From the NCBI GenBank assembly GCA_965197575.1, contig OZ240214.1, forward strand, positions 2,604,001 to 2,668,000: DNA of 64,000 bases, given 5' to 3'. Position 1 is the stretch's first letter. The number at the start of each line of letters is the position of its first letter. Position numbers and translations under genes: made by a program. The notes under the pieces are model-generated. The model saw nothing but the letters and a program-made list of their open reading frames with translations, was not told where the DNA came from and searched no databases. This DNA is from VXOI01 sp965197575. Lineage in GTDB: Bacteria > Chloroflexota > Dehalococcoidia > Lucifugimonadales > UBA3495. This document shows positions 44,893-53,822 of the stretch, in pieces.

Positions 44893-45699
44893 TTACGCCA
44901 TCGTGTAGCCGCCGCTTACGCTTAGTGTCTGCCCTGTGATGAAGCTGGCGGCGTCGGAGGCCAGGAAGACTACGGCGTTGGCTACCTCCTTGGCCGTGCC
45001 CAAGCGGCGGAGGGGATAGTTGCGCTGGACCCTCTCGCGGACTTCTTCGGTGAAGATGTCCCGCATCTGATGCCACATGCTTTCGCCGCTGATCGTTTCT
45101 TCTTCGGGCGGCACGGTCACGCCGGGGCAGACCACGTTCAGCCGCAGGCCGTGGCGGCCCGTTTCGCGGGCGATGGACTTGCTGAGCGCGATGATCCCCG
45201 CCTTGCAGGCCGAATAGACCGCTTCCCGGTACTCCCCGATGCGCCCGGCATCGGAGCTGATGCAGACAATGGCGCCGCTCCGGTTTTCGACCATGCCGGG
45301 CACGACGGCGTGGATGCAGTTGATGGCGCCCCACAGGTTCACCTGAACCTCCTTCTCCCACTCCTCCCGGGGCTTCTCCAGGAAAAGCCGGTCGATGGTC
45401 CAGCCGACGTTGTTGACCAGCACGTCCACGTTGCCGAACTCACCCACCGCACGCTCGACCATGCCGTTGACGGACGATGCCTGAGTAACATCGGTCGGCA
45501 CCACCAAGGCCCGGCTGCCCGTCTCTCCGGCCGAATTCATAGCGGCAACCTCCCCGGCCACCCGCTCGCCCTGCTCCGGCACCAGCTCGGCGATCACGAT
45601 GTTCGAGCCCTCTTCGGCGAAGGCATGGACGATGGCGCGGCCGATGTTGGAGCCGCCGCCAGTAACGATAACGGTCTTGCCTGCAAGTCCCAGTTCCAT
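44893..45699 (-). CDS. SDR family oxidoreductase
   Basis: A 268-residue short-chain dehydrogenase/reductase. The cofactor motif is VIVTGGGSNIGRAIVHAFAE, NNVGWTIDR is the NAG-type strand, the catalytic Ser is in IVCISSDAGRIGEYREAVYS with Tyr and Lys in the YSACKAG segment (Y-x3-K). The C-terminal FLASDAASFITGQTLSVSGG is typical. It probably oxidises or reduces a hydroxy/keto group with NAD(P). The substrate is unknown. ATG 45699, 54 bases after the glycosyltransferase gene and last in the long minus-strand run. Confidence 0.9.
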   Translation of the reverse strand: MELGLAGKTVIVTGGGSNIGRAIVHAFAEEGSNIVIAELVPEQGERVAGEVAAMNSAGETGSRALVVPTDVTQASSVNGMVERAVGEFGNVDVLVNNVGWTIDRLFLEKPREEWEKEVQVNLWGAINCIHAVVPGMVENRSGAIVCISSDAGRIGEYREAVYSACKAGIIALSKSIARETGRHGLRLNVVCPGVTVPPEEETISGESMWHQMRDIFTEEVRERVQRNYPLRRLGTAKEVANAVVFLASDAASFITGQTLSVSGGYTMA

Positions 45700-45753
45700 G
45701 TCTAAAGCACCCTCACCCTAATCCTCTCCCGCAAGGGAAAGTAACCTTCATTT

Positions 45754-46485
45754 CTATTTGCTCGGCGGCTCGACTTCAGGCAAGCCCCCGAAGCGGAGGC
45801 GCAACAGGCCCTTGATGTCCTCCGCGGCGGCCTTGACCACGTTGACGGTGCTGCCGGGGTCGTCGCGCCAGGCCACGGGTACCACACCAATCCGGTAGCC
45901 GCGCTTTTCGGCGATGATCAACAGCTCGGTGTCGAAGAACCAGTTGTTGTTTTGCACGTGGGGCACGATGGCCCGGGCCGCCTGCCGGGTCATCGCCTTG
46001 AAGCCGCATTGAGCGTCGGGGAAACCCACGAAGAACATCGACCAGATGAGCAGGTTGTAGCCGCGGGAGGTGAACTCGCGCTTGAAACTGCGCAGGCTTA
46101 CCTGCGACCCCTTGCTGAGCCTGCTGCCGATTGCGATGTGACAACCCGACTCCAGCGACTGCACCAACGCGGGGAAATGGGAGAGGTCGGTGGAGAGGTC
46201 GACGTCCATGTAGCTGACAATGTCGGATTGGCTGCCCAGCCAGGCAGCGCGGAGGGCCCGCCCCCGGCCTTTCTCCGGCAAATAGAGGTATTCCACGCCG
46301 TCGAACTCACGACAGAGCGACTCCGACACGGCGCGGGTGTCGTCAGTGGAGGCGTTGTCGGCTATGACGATGCGCCACGGGTTCGGCAGGTTGTCCCGGA
46401 GGAAGCCAGCCAGGATAGGGATGCTTCTGGGGAGCGCCTGTTCTTCGTTGTAGACCGGGATAACGATGTCGACGGTGGCGGTCAT
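45754..46485 (-). CDS. family 2 glycosyltransferase (dolichyl-phosphate-sugar synthase-like)
   Basis: A 243-residue GT2 enzyme with a GT-A fold: DIVIPVYNEEQALPRSIPIL at the N-terminus, VIADNASTDDTR, and the metal motif in VSYMDVDLSTDLSHFP. QCGFKAMTRQAARAIVPHVQ and WFFDTELLIIAEKRGYRIGV match polyprenyl-phosphate sugar synthases. It would move a sugar from a nucleotide donor to a lipid-phosphate carrier at the membrane, for glycan assembly. No C-terminal membrane helices, so it is the short soluble type. Located 44 bases after purH. Confidence 0.86.
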   Translation of the reverse strand: MTATVDIVIPVYNEEQALPRSIPILAGFLRDNLPNPWRIVIADNASTDDTRAVSESLCREFDGVEYLYLPEKGRGRALRAAWLGSQSDIVSYMDVDLSTDLSHFPALVQSLESGCHIAIGSRLSKGSQVSLRSFKREFTSRGYNLLIWSMFFVGFPDAQCGFKAMTRQAARAIVPHVQNNNWFFDTELLIIAEKRGYRIGVVPVAWRDDPGSTVNVVKAAAEDIKGLLRLRFGGLPEVEPPSK

Positions 46486-46529
46486 AGAATCCGGAATTGA
46501 GAATTTTGAGTTTGGAATGGAGATTGAGG

Positions 46530-48053
46530 CTAGTGGCGGAAGTGGCGGACTCCAGTGAATACCATTGCTAGACCGGCCTTGTCGGCGGCGGCGATCACTT
46601 CCTCATCGCGAATGGAGCCGCCGGGCTGGGCAATGGCGGTGACGCCCGCCTCCGCGGCCAGTTCGATGTTGTCGGGAAATGGAAAGAAAGCATCGGAAGC
46701 CAGCACCGAGCCCTTGGCCTTGTCGCCGGCGATTCGCTGGGACAGGTGGACGCTGACCACCCGGTTCGGCTGCCCCGCCCCCATCCCCACCAGCGCCCGG
46801 CCGCGGGCGAACACGATGGCGTTGGACTTTATGTGCTTGGCGGCCTTCCAAGCGAAGGCCAGGTCCTCGATCTCTGCGGCGGTGGGAGCGCGTTCGGTCA
46901 CCGTCTGCCAAGAGGTGGGGTCTTCTTCGACCACGTCCGGGCGTTGCACCAGCATCCCGCCGCTAATCGGACGAAGGTCGTAGGCTTGACCGCCGGCAAT
47001 GTCGACGGCCAGGATACGCAGGTTGCGTTTCTGTTGCAGAACGGCCAACGCCGGCGGCTCGTAACCGGGCGCGACCACGACCTCGTAGAACACCGGGCCC
47101 ATCGCCTCGGCGGCAGCGGCGGTCACGGGCCGGTTGAAAGCCACTATGCCGCCAAAGGCGCTGACGGTGTCCCCCTCGTAGGCGAGATGGTAGGCCTCCG
47201 CCAGGTCGGGACGGCTCGCCAGGCCGCACGGGTTGTTGTGTTTGACCACGGCCACGGTGGGCTCAGCGAAGTCGGACACCGTGCGCCAAGCGGCGTCGGC
47301 ATCCATCAGATTGTTGTACGACAACTCGCGCCCGTGAAGCTGGCGCGCTCCAGCCATCCCTGCGGCGTCGGCTCCGGACGGAGCATAGAGGGCGCCCTGC
47401 TGGTGCGGGTTTTCGCCATACCTCAGACCGGCAACCTTCTCCAAACTTATGTTAAGCAGGCCGGGCAGTCCGTCAGGAGATTCTTCCGCGCTCAGGTAGC
47501 CGGTGACCGCGGCATCATAGACCGAGACATGGTTGAATGCCTTGGCGGCGAGCCTGCGCCGGTCTTCGGGCGTCAGGCTGTCCGCCAGCAGTTTATCCGC
47601 GACCCAATCATAGTCCGCCGGATCGACCACCACTGCCACCGAGGGATAGTTCTTGGCGGCGGCGCGCAACATGGTGGGCCCGCCGATGTCAATGTTCTCC
47701 AAGGCGTCGTCGAGGGTGACTCCGGGCTTGGCGACCGTCTCCACGAACGGATACAAGTTGACCACCACCAGGTCGATGGTCTCGATGCCGTGGGCTTGCA
47801 ACTCGGCCATCTGCTCCGCAGAGTCCCGGCGGGCCAACAGCCCCCCGTGGACTGCTGGGTGAAGCGTTTTTACCCGCCCATCCAGAATCTCCGGCGAGCC
47901 TGTAACGTCGGCCACCTGCCGCACCGCAAGCCCTCCCTCGACCAGAGCGCGGTGGGTGCCGCCGGTGCTGACCAGTTCGTAACCGGCATCGATCAGCTTG
48001 CCGGAGAACTCGACGATGCCGGACTTGTCGTAAACGCTGATTAACGCTCTCAA
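46530..48053 (-). CDS. purH: bifunctional AICAR transformylase / IMP cyclohydrolase
   Basis: A 507-residue PurH catalysing the last two steps to IMP. The N-terminal MGS-like cyclohydrolase domain has LISVYDKSGIVEFSGKLIDA, STGGTHRALVEGGL and VKTLHPAVHGGLLARRD. The transformylase domain has LRYGENPHQQGALY, VAVVKHNNPCGLAS and the catalytic segment AFGGIVAFNRPV. The end SDAFFPFPDNIELAAEAGVT is conserved. I take TTG 48053 (LRALISVYD), with GGAGAAG upstream, over an upstream ATG at 48194 that lies inside purM. Part of purF-purM-purH on one strand. Confidence 0.95.
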   Translation of the reverse strand: MRALISVYDKSGIVEFSGKLIDAGYELVSTGGTHRALVEGGLAVRQVADVTGSPEILDGRVKTLHPAVHGGLLARRDSAEQMAELQAHGIETIDLVVVNLYPFVETVAKPGVTLDDALENIDIGGPTMLRAAAKNYPSVAVVVDPADYDWVADKLLADSLTPEDRRRLAAKAFNHVSVYDAAVTGYLSAEESPDGLPGLLNISLEKVAGLRYGENPHQQGALYAPSGADAAGMAGARQLHGRELSYNNLMDADAAWRTVSDFAEPTVAVVKHNNPCGLASRPDLAEAYHLAYEGDTVSAFGGIVAFNRPVTAAAAEAMGPVFYEVVVAPGYEPPALAVLQQKRNLRILAVDIAGGQAYDLRPISGGMLVQRPDVVEEDPTSWQTVTERAPTAAEIEDLAFAWKAAKHIKSNAIVFARGRALVGMGAGQPNRVVSVHLSQRIAGDKAKGSVLASDAFFPFPDNIELAAEAGVTAIAQPGGSIRDEEVIAAADKAGLAMVFTGVRHFRH

Positions 48054-48108
48054 ATGTCTTCTCCGCTCCGTCGGGCCGTTATTCCTGATTGGCAGGGGCC
48101 GGAGATCG

Positions 48109-49140
48109 TTACTCGATGGACACTGCCGGGGCGCCGGGACCGCGTTTGACGACTCGGCCCACGGGCACGGCGTCGCCCACGGCCTCCCGGACAACCGCGA
48201 CGTTTTGTTCTGGGCAGACGGCCACCATGCCCAGTCCCATGTTGAACACGCGGAACATCTCCTCGTCGTCCAGTGCGCCCTCTCGTTGCAACAGGGCGAA
48301 AATCGGCGGCGCTTCCCAAGAACCGCGGGTTATCTCGGCCGCCAAGCCGTCCGGCAGGACCGCCGGGAGTTTTCCGGGCAGGCCCCCGCCGGTGATGTGG
48401 GCCAAGGCGTTGACCAGCCCCAAGGCCGGCGCCAGCATCGGGTAGTAGCAACGGTGGCGCAGCAAAAGCTCTTCGCCGAGTTGGTGCTTCAGCCCGTCGA
48501 AGCGCCGGTACAGCGCTGATGGGTCGGCGTCGGTGTTGAACACCTTGCGCACCAAGGAGAATCCGTTGGTGTGCAGTCCGCTGGACGGTATGCCCAGCAG
48601 CACGTCGCCTTCGTTCACCTTTCCGGGCCCCAAGAGGCGGTCGGGTTCCACCACCCCCACCACGAACCCGGCCAGGTCCATCTCGCCGTTGGCGTAGACC
48701 TGGGGCATTTGCGCGGTCTCGCCGCCGATCAAGGCGCAGCCCGCCTCACGGCAACCCCAAGCGATGCCCCGCATCAAGGCGTCCAGCGATTGGGCATCAA
48801 CGTCGCTAAAGGCCACGTAGTCGAGAAAGAACAACGGCCTTGCGCCTCGCGTCAGGATGTCGTTGACGTTGAGGGTCACCAGGTCTTGGCCGATGGACTC
48901 GAAATGGCCCAATTGCGCCGCGATTTTCAACTTGGTGCCCACACCGTCGGCGCTGGCCGCCAAGACCGGTCCGTCGTCCCCTCCCAACCGGAACAGCCCG
49001 GCGAAACTGCCCGCGTCGTCGATCACTTCAGGCCCGTGGGTGGATGCGGCCAAGCCCCGGATCCGCTCCTTCAACTCGTCCATGCGGAACAGGTCTACCC
49101 CGGACTCACGGTAGGCTTCCCCGGGCGGGCGGGTGGACAA
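48109..49140 (-). CDS. purM: phosphoribosylformylglycinamidine cyclo-ligase
   Basis: A 343-residue PurM (AIR synthetase), which closes the imidazole ring using ATP. Conserved parts: LAASADGVGTKLKIAAQLG, LGHFESIGQDLVTLNVNDIL, ARPLFFLDYVAFS, GCALIGGETAQMP and AHITGGGLPGKLPAVLPD. The start is TTG 49140 (LSTRPPGEAYRESGVD), with GGGAGG nine bases ahead; an ATG further up at 49188 would add a non-homologous leader. It lies between purF and purH, all on the minus strand. Confidence 0.95.
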   Translation of the reverse strand: MSTRPPGEAYRESGVDLFRMDELKERIRGLAASTHGPEVIDDAGSFAGLFRLGGDDGPVLAASADGVGTKLKIAAQLGHFESIGQDLVTLNVNDILTRGARPLFFLDYVAFSDVDAQSLDALMRGIAWGCREAGCALIGGETAQMPQVYANGEMDLAGFVVGVVEPDRLLGPGKVNEGDVLLGIPSSGLHTNGFSLVRKVFNTDADPSALYRRFDGLKHQLGEELLLRHRCYYPMLAPALGLVNALAHITGGGLPGKLPAVLPDGLAAEITRGSWEAPPIFALLQREGALDDEEMFRVFNMGLGMVAVCPEQNVAVVREAVGDAVPVGRVVKRGPGAPAVSIE

Positions 49141-49245
49141 CGACGGACCTCCCCGGTCAGTTCGCGCCCATAGCCGGGCGCAATTCAAGGTTAATGGAAG
49201 GCGAATGGGATGGCAAGCGGAGACGCTGACGGCCCAGCCAAGGGT

Positions 49246-50727
49246 TCAGGCCCGGCGAGGGCCACCGTTTTCGAGGACCAGCTTGGTCAATTCCAACTGC
49301 ACCGGCACCGGGTAATTGCCGGTGAAGCAAGCGTCGCAGAAGCCGCCTTCCGACCCGCCGACAACCTTCAACAGCCCGTCGACGCTCAGGTAGCCCAGAC
49401 TGTCGGCATCGACCAGGGCGCGGATTTCCGAGACCGTCTTGTTGGCCGCGATCAACTCCGCCCTGGAAGCCATGTCTACGCCCATGAAGCAAGGGTGCCG
49501 GATTGGCGGGGCGCACACCCGCATGTGGACTTCTTTCGCGCCGCCCTTTCGCAACAGCCCGACGACATGGGGCGTGGTGGTGCCCCGGACGATGCTGTCG
49601 TCCACCACTACCAGCCGTTTGCCCCGCACCACGTCGGCCAGAATGTTGAATTTCTGGCGGACTCCGATCTCCCGGAGCCGCTGCTCCGGCTCGATGAAGG
49701 TGCGGCCAACGTAACGGTTCTTGATGAGGCCCTCGCTGAAAGGGATACCCGATTCCTGGGCGTAACCAATTGCAGCCGCAGTGGATGAATCGGGGATACC
49801 GATAACCAGGTCCGCGTCCACCGGGTGCTCACGGGCAAGCTGGACGCCCAGCGCTTGCCGGGTGGAATGGACGAGACTGCCGTCCAACGTGCTGTCGGGA
49901 CGGGCGAAGTAGATCAGCTCGAAAACGCAGAGCGCCCGCCGGTCCGGGTCGCCCGGACGGACCGCCGACCGTAACCCGTCCCTGGTGACCACGATAACCT
50001 CGCCGGGTTCTATCTCGCGGACGAATTCCGCCCCGACGTTGTCCAAGGCGCAGGACTCGGAGGCCACGATCCACCCATCCCCCAGCCGCCCCAAGCACAG
50101 AGGGCGGATGCCCATGGGATCGCGGGCCGCAATCATCGAATCTTTGGTCAGTCCGACCACCGAATACGCCCCCTGCAACTGGCGCATACATTGGAAAAAG
50201 CGGTCGAACCAATTAGAAGCGGTGGCGTTGGCCAGCATGAAGGCAATAACTTCGGTGTCGGTAGAGGAGGAAAAAGAGCAGCCCCATTCGTCCTGGACCT
50301 GCTCCTTGAGTTGCGGCGAGTTGATGATGTTGCCGTTGTTGGCGAGGGCCAACTGCCCGGCCCGGCCTTCCACCATCATCGGCTGGGCGTTGCACAACTC
50401 GCTCCGGCCGGTGGTCGAGTAACGGGTGTGGCCGATGGCCATGTCGCCGGCCAAGGGATAGAAGTCCGGCTCCCGGAAGATCTGGCTGACCAGCCCCATC
50501 TGGGAGTGGACGGCGACGCGCTCGCCGTTGGAGGCAGCGATACCGGCGCTTTCCTGGCCACGGTGTTGCAGGGCAAAAAGTCCGAAGAAGGCGAGGCGGC
50601 TGGCTTCTTCGCCGGGGGTGTAGACACCGATAACCCCGCATTCTTCATTCGGAGAGTCGAACGGAGGGACGGCGTCGAGCGAAAGCCTTGCCGATGGAAG
50701 CAGTGGGGAGTCCAGCTCACTATTCAC
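49246..50727 (-). CDS. purF: amidophosphoribosyltransferase
   Basis: A 493-residue PurF, first enzyme of purine synthesis. The glutamine amidotransferase nucleophile should be Cys30 after removal of the propeptide (PNEECGVIGVYTPGEEAS). HRGQESAGIA, IGHTRYSTTG and LANNGNI are typical of the N-terminal domain. The PRPP loop is LVVVDDSIVRGTTTP. Cysteines in FCDACFTGNYPVP and the HPCFMG region fit an iron-sulfur class enzyme. It starts at GTG 50727 and leads the purF-purM-purH set. Confidence 0.96.
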   Translation of the reverse strand: MNSELDSPLLPSARLSLDAVPPFDSPNEECGVIGVYTPGEEASRLAFFGLFALQHRGQESAGIAASNGERVAVHSQMGLVSQIFREPDFYPLAGDMAIGHTRYSTTGRSELCNAQPMMVEGRAGQLALANNGNIINSPQLKEQVQDEWGCSFSSSTDTEVIAFMLANATASNWFDRFFQCMRQLQGAYSVVGLTKDSMIAARDPMGIRPLCLGRLGDGWIVASESCALDNVGAEFVREIEPGEVIVVTRDGLRSAVRPGDPDRRALCVFELIYFARPDSTLDGSLVHSTRQALGVQLAREHPVDADLVIGIPDSSTAAAIGYAQESGIPFSEGLIKNRYVGRTFIEPEQRLREIGVRQKFNILADVVRGKRLVVVDDSIVRGTTTPHVVGLLRKGGAKEVHMRVCAPPIRHPCFMGVDMASRAELIAANKTVSEIRALVDADSLGYLSVDGLLKVVGGSEGGFCDACFTGNYPVPVQLELTKLVLENGGPRRA

Positions 50728-50843
50728 GGCGCTATTCTATTGACCCCCTTATTTAGCGGTCAACCACCGATTCACCGGATTCCTGCGTCCAAGTGATAGG
50801 CGCAGGGGCGATTCGCAGGAACCGCCCCTGCCTGATGTTAATG

Positions 50844-53114
50844 CTAGCGGTGGAACAGGTTCAGGGCCGAGCCGAGCCGGAACCACTCCAGTTGCGACTC
50901 GCTATAGGAATGGTCGAGTTGCAACGTCTCGGAGGTGCCGTCGGAGTGAGCGATGGTACACTGCACCGGCTGGCCGGGGGCCATGTCGCTGAGGCCGGTC
51001 AAGCTGACGCGGTCGTCTTCGCGCACTCGCTCGTAGTCGGCCTCGTCGCTGAAGGTCAAGGCCAACAGACCCTGCTTCTTCAGATTGCTCTCGTGGATCC
51101 GGGCGAAGCTGCGGGCGATGACGGCCGCGCCGCCCAGCAGCCGGGGCGAAAGGGCGGCGTGCTCGCGGCTGCTGCCCTCGCCGTAGTTGGAGTCGCCGAC
51201 GGCCACCCACTTTATCCCGTTGGCCTTGTAGTCGCGGGCGATCCTCGAGAACCCCACGTCCGACTCGCCGGACACCACGTTAACCCCCTTTCCGGCTTCA
51301 TCGCTGTAGGCGTTGATGGCGCCCATGAACATGTTGTCGCTGAACCGGTCGAGGTGCCCGCGAAACCGGAGCCAGACGCCCGCCGGGGAGATGCTGTCGG
51401 TGGTGGTCTTGCCCTTGGCCTTGAGCAGCACGGGCATCTCGGTGAAATCGTTGCCGTCCCAGGCCGGCCACGGCTCAAGCAACTGGATGCGCTGGCTGTC
51501 GGGGGAAACGGTCAGCTCGATGTCACTGCCGTCGTCGGGCGGGGCCAGGTAGAAGGAGCGGCCCTCGTCGAAATCGCCGGGCGGCACCTCCGGCGCTTGC
51601 TGCGGCGGGTCCAGCGTGAACTCCGCGCCGTCGGCCCCAGTCAGGGTATCGGTCATTGGGTTGAAAGACAGCCTGCCGCCCAAGGCCATCGCGGTGACTA
51701 TCTCCGGACTGCCGATGAGGTTCATGGTGGAAGCCTGGCCGTCGTTGCGGGCCGGGAAGTTCCGGTTGTACGACGTTACGATGGTGTTGGGAGTGCCGGC
51801 CGACTCGCCGGCCCTGCGCCACTGGCCGATGCAAGGGCCGCAGGCATTGGCCAAGACCGTGGCGTCGATGTCCTTCAGGGACTGCATCTGCCCGTCGCGC
51901 TCGATGGTGGCGCGCACCTGCTCCGATCCTGGTGTCACCATGAACGGCACAGCGGACTTCAGCCCGCGGGCCTTGGCCTGCTCGGCCACGTCGGCGGAGC
52001 GGCTCATGTCCTCGTAGGAAGAGTTGGTGCAGCTGCCGATGAGCGCGGCCGAAATTTCGTCGACCAAGCCGGGATCGCTCTGCAACTCGGCGGCCATCCG
52101 GGAGATTGGCCTGGCCCGGTCCGGCGAATGGGGGCCTACCAGGTGCGGCTCCAGCTTGGAGAGGTCGATTTCCACGATCCGGTCGTAGAACCGATCCGGG
52201 TCTTGCTCGCACTCGGGGTCGGCGGTAAACAGGTGCCGGTATTGGTCGGCCAGGTCGGCCAAGTCGCCGCGGCGGGTCGCCCGGAGATAGCGGGCCATGC
52301 GCTCGTCGTATGGGAAGACCGACGTGGTGGCCCCTAACTCCGCTCCCATGTTGGTGATGGTGGCCTTGCCGGTGGCGCTAATGGAGGCGGTGCCGGGGCC
52401 GAAGTATTCGATGATGGCGTTGGTGCCGCCGGAGACGGTCAACTCGCCCGCCAGATACAGAATGATGTCTTTGGCGGCAGTCCAGCCGCTCATCTCTCCG
52501 GTGAGGCGCACACCGATGAACCGGGGATAGAGGACTTCCCAAGGCAGGCCGGCCATCACCTCGACCGCGTCCGCGCCGCCAACGCCCACCGAGATTGAGC
52601 CGAGACCGCCTCCCATCGGGGTGTGTGAATCGGTGCCGATCATCATCTCGCCGGGATAGGCGTAGTTCTCGAAAGCCACCTGATGAATGATGCCCGCGCC
52701 CGGATTCCAGAAGCCGACCCCGTACTTGGCCGACGCGGTGCGCAGGAAATTGTAGACCTCGTCGTTCTCGGCCAAGGATTCCAGCAGATCGACGGAACCC
52801 TCGGCCCGCGCTTGAATCAAGTGGTCGCAGTGGACCGACGTGGGCACCGCCGTGGTGCTGCGCCGGGTCTGCATGAACTGAAGCATGGCGGTCTGGCCCA
52901 GCACGTCCTGCAAAATCACCCGGTCAGGTCGCAGTTGCACGTAGGTCTGCCCTCGAACCATGCCGGTGACGGAAGGGTCGTCCAAGTGGCTCAACAGTAT
53001 CTTGTCGGACAGTGTCAGCGGACGGTCTTGGACGGCCCGGACCGTTTGAAGGTTCTTGTCCAGGGTCTCGTATACCTTGGCGACGACTTCGCGAGTCGGT
53101 TCAATCGCAATCAA
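50844..53114 (-). CDS. aconitate hydratase
   Basis: A 756-residue aconitase interconverting citrate and isocitrate through a [4Fe-4S] cluster. The cluster cysteines lie in ISAALIGSCTNSSYEDMS and VLANACGPCIGQWRRAG. GTDSHTPMGGGLGSISVGVG and the swivel-domain GDSNYGEGSSREHAALSPRL are clear. Length and order resemble the mitochondrial-type (AcnA/Aco2-like) aconitase. It starts at TTG 53114 with GGGAGGG upstream, 63 bases after jag, and belongs to the long minus-strand run. Confidence 0.95.
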   Translation of the reverse strand: MIAIEPTREVVAKVYETLDKNLQTVRAVQDRPLTLSDKILLSHLDDPSVTGMVRGQTYVQLRPDRVILQDVLGQTAMLQFMQTRRSTTAVPTSVHCDHLIQARAEGSVDLLESLAENDEVYNFLRTASAKYGVGFWNPGAGIIHQVAFENYAYPGEMMIGTDSHTPMGGGLGSISVGVGGADAVEVMAGLPWEVLYPRFIGVRLTGEMSGWTAAKDIILYLAGELTVSGGTNAIIEYFGPGTASISATGKATITNMGAELGATTSVFPYDERMARYLRATRRGDLADLADQYRHLFTADPECEQDPDRFYDRIVEIDLSKLEPHLVGPHSPDRARPISRMAAELQSDPGLVDEISAALIGSCTNSSYEDMSRSADVAEQAKARGLKSAVPFMVTPGSEQVRATIERDGQMQSLKDIDATVLANACGPCIGQWRRAGESAGTPNTIVTSYNRNFPARNDGQASTMNLIGSPEIVTAMALGGRLSFNPMTDTLTGADGAEFTLDPPQQAPEVPPGDFDEGRSFYLAPPDDGSDIELTVSPDSQRIQLLEPWPAWDGNDFTEMPVLLKAKGKTTTDSISPAGVWLRFRGHLDRFSDNMFMGAINAYSDEAGKGVNVVSGESDVGFSRIARDYKANGIKWVAVGDSNYGEGSSREHAALSPRLLGGAAVIARSFARIHESNLKKQGLLALTFSDEADYERVREDDRVSLTGLSDMAPGQPVQCTIAHSDGTSETLQLDHSYSESQLEWFRLGSALNLFHR

Positions 53115-53177
53115 AATTTGGCCCTCCCGAATCTCGTTTTGCTGCGGTGCTTCCTGTTGCCCCTAATGTTAACAAAT

Positions 53178-53822
53178 TTAGTCGCGCCGGGGCATAATCG
53201 TAACCTTCCGATTCTCACCCTCACCGGCGCTTTCGGTCCGCACTCCGGGGTGCTCGGACAACGAGGTGTGGACTATGCGCCGGTCCGCGGGGGGCATCGG
53301 TTCCAGGGTGATGCTGCGGTTGGTCTGCGCCACCCGGGTTGCGACCTTGTTGGCCATGTCCCGGAGGGAGGTCTCCCGCCGCTGCCGGTAGTTCTCCACG
53401 TCCAGCGCCACCCGCACGTCTTCGCCGAACTGTTTGCGGACGATCAGCGTCACCAGGAATTGCAGCGCCTGGAGCGTTTGGCCCCGTCGGCCGATCAACA
53501 GGCCGGAATCCTCGCCGGCCAGGTCGATGATCGGGCCGCCCACTTCCTGGTCGTGGGCCGACCGCAAGGTGCGGCTCACGTTGACCCCGGCGGCTTCCAG
53601 AATGCGCCCCACCGTGGCCGTGGCCAGCCCCGCCGCGCTGCGGTCTTGGGATACTCTGGTGACCCGCACCCGGGCCATCTCGGCCCCGATGCCGAGAAAA
53701 CCGGCCTTGCCCCTACTTAGTACTTCTACCTCGGCCTCGTCGCGGTCGGCGTCTAGCTCTTTCAGCGCCAGCTCGATTGCCTCTTCGACGGTTCGCGCGC
53801 TCATTACGAGAGGTTCTTCCAT
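53178..53822 (-). CDS. jag: Jag/KhpB-type RNA-binding protein
   Basis: A protein of about 214 residues with Jag-N, KH and R3H domains. Jag-N: AIELALKELDADRDEAEVEV and GKAGFLGIGAEMARV. KH: LAGEDSGLLIGRRGQTLQAL. R3H: LEPMPPADRRIVHTSLSEHP followed by VRTESAGEGENRKV. These bind RNA and act with YidC/SpoIIIJ. I place the start at ATG 53822, nine bases behind AGGAGG; two more upstream starts exist (53831 and 53846). The first 110 bases lie inside the 3' end of yidC in another frame. Confidence 0.9.
   Translation of the reverse strand: MEEPLVMSARTVEEAIELALKELDADRDEAEVEVLSRGKAGFLGIGAEMARVRVTRVSQDRSAAGLATATVGRILEAAGVNVSRTLRSAHDQEVGGPIIDLAGEDSGLLIGRRGQTLQALQFLVTLIVRKQFGEDVRVALDVENYRQRRETSLRDMANKVATRVAQTNRSITLEPMPPADRRIVHTSLSEHPGVRTESAGEGENRKVTIMPRRD

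Noticed and set aside
46746..48044. A 432-codon open frame opposite purH
   Set aside because: Entirely antisense to a complete PurH and lacking any motif.
50793..52337. A 514-codon open frame opposite aconitase
   Set aside because: Shadow of a conserved gene; no ribosome site, no recognisable motif, typical mirror composition.
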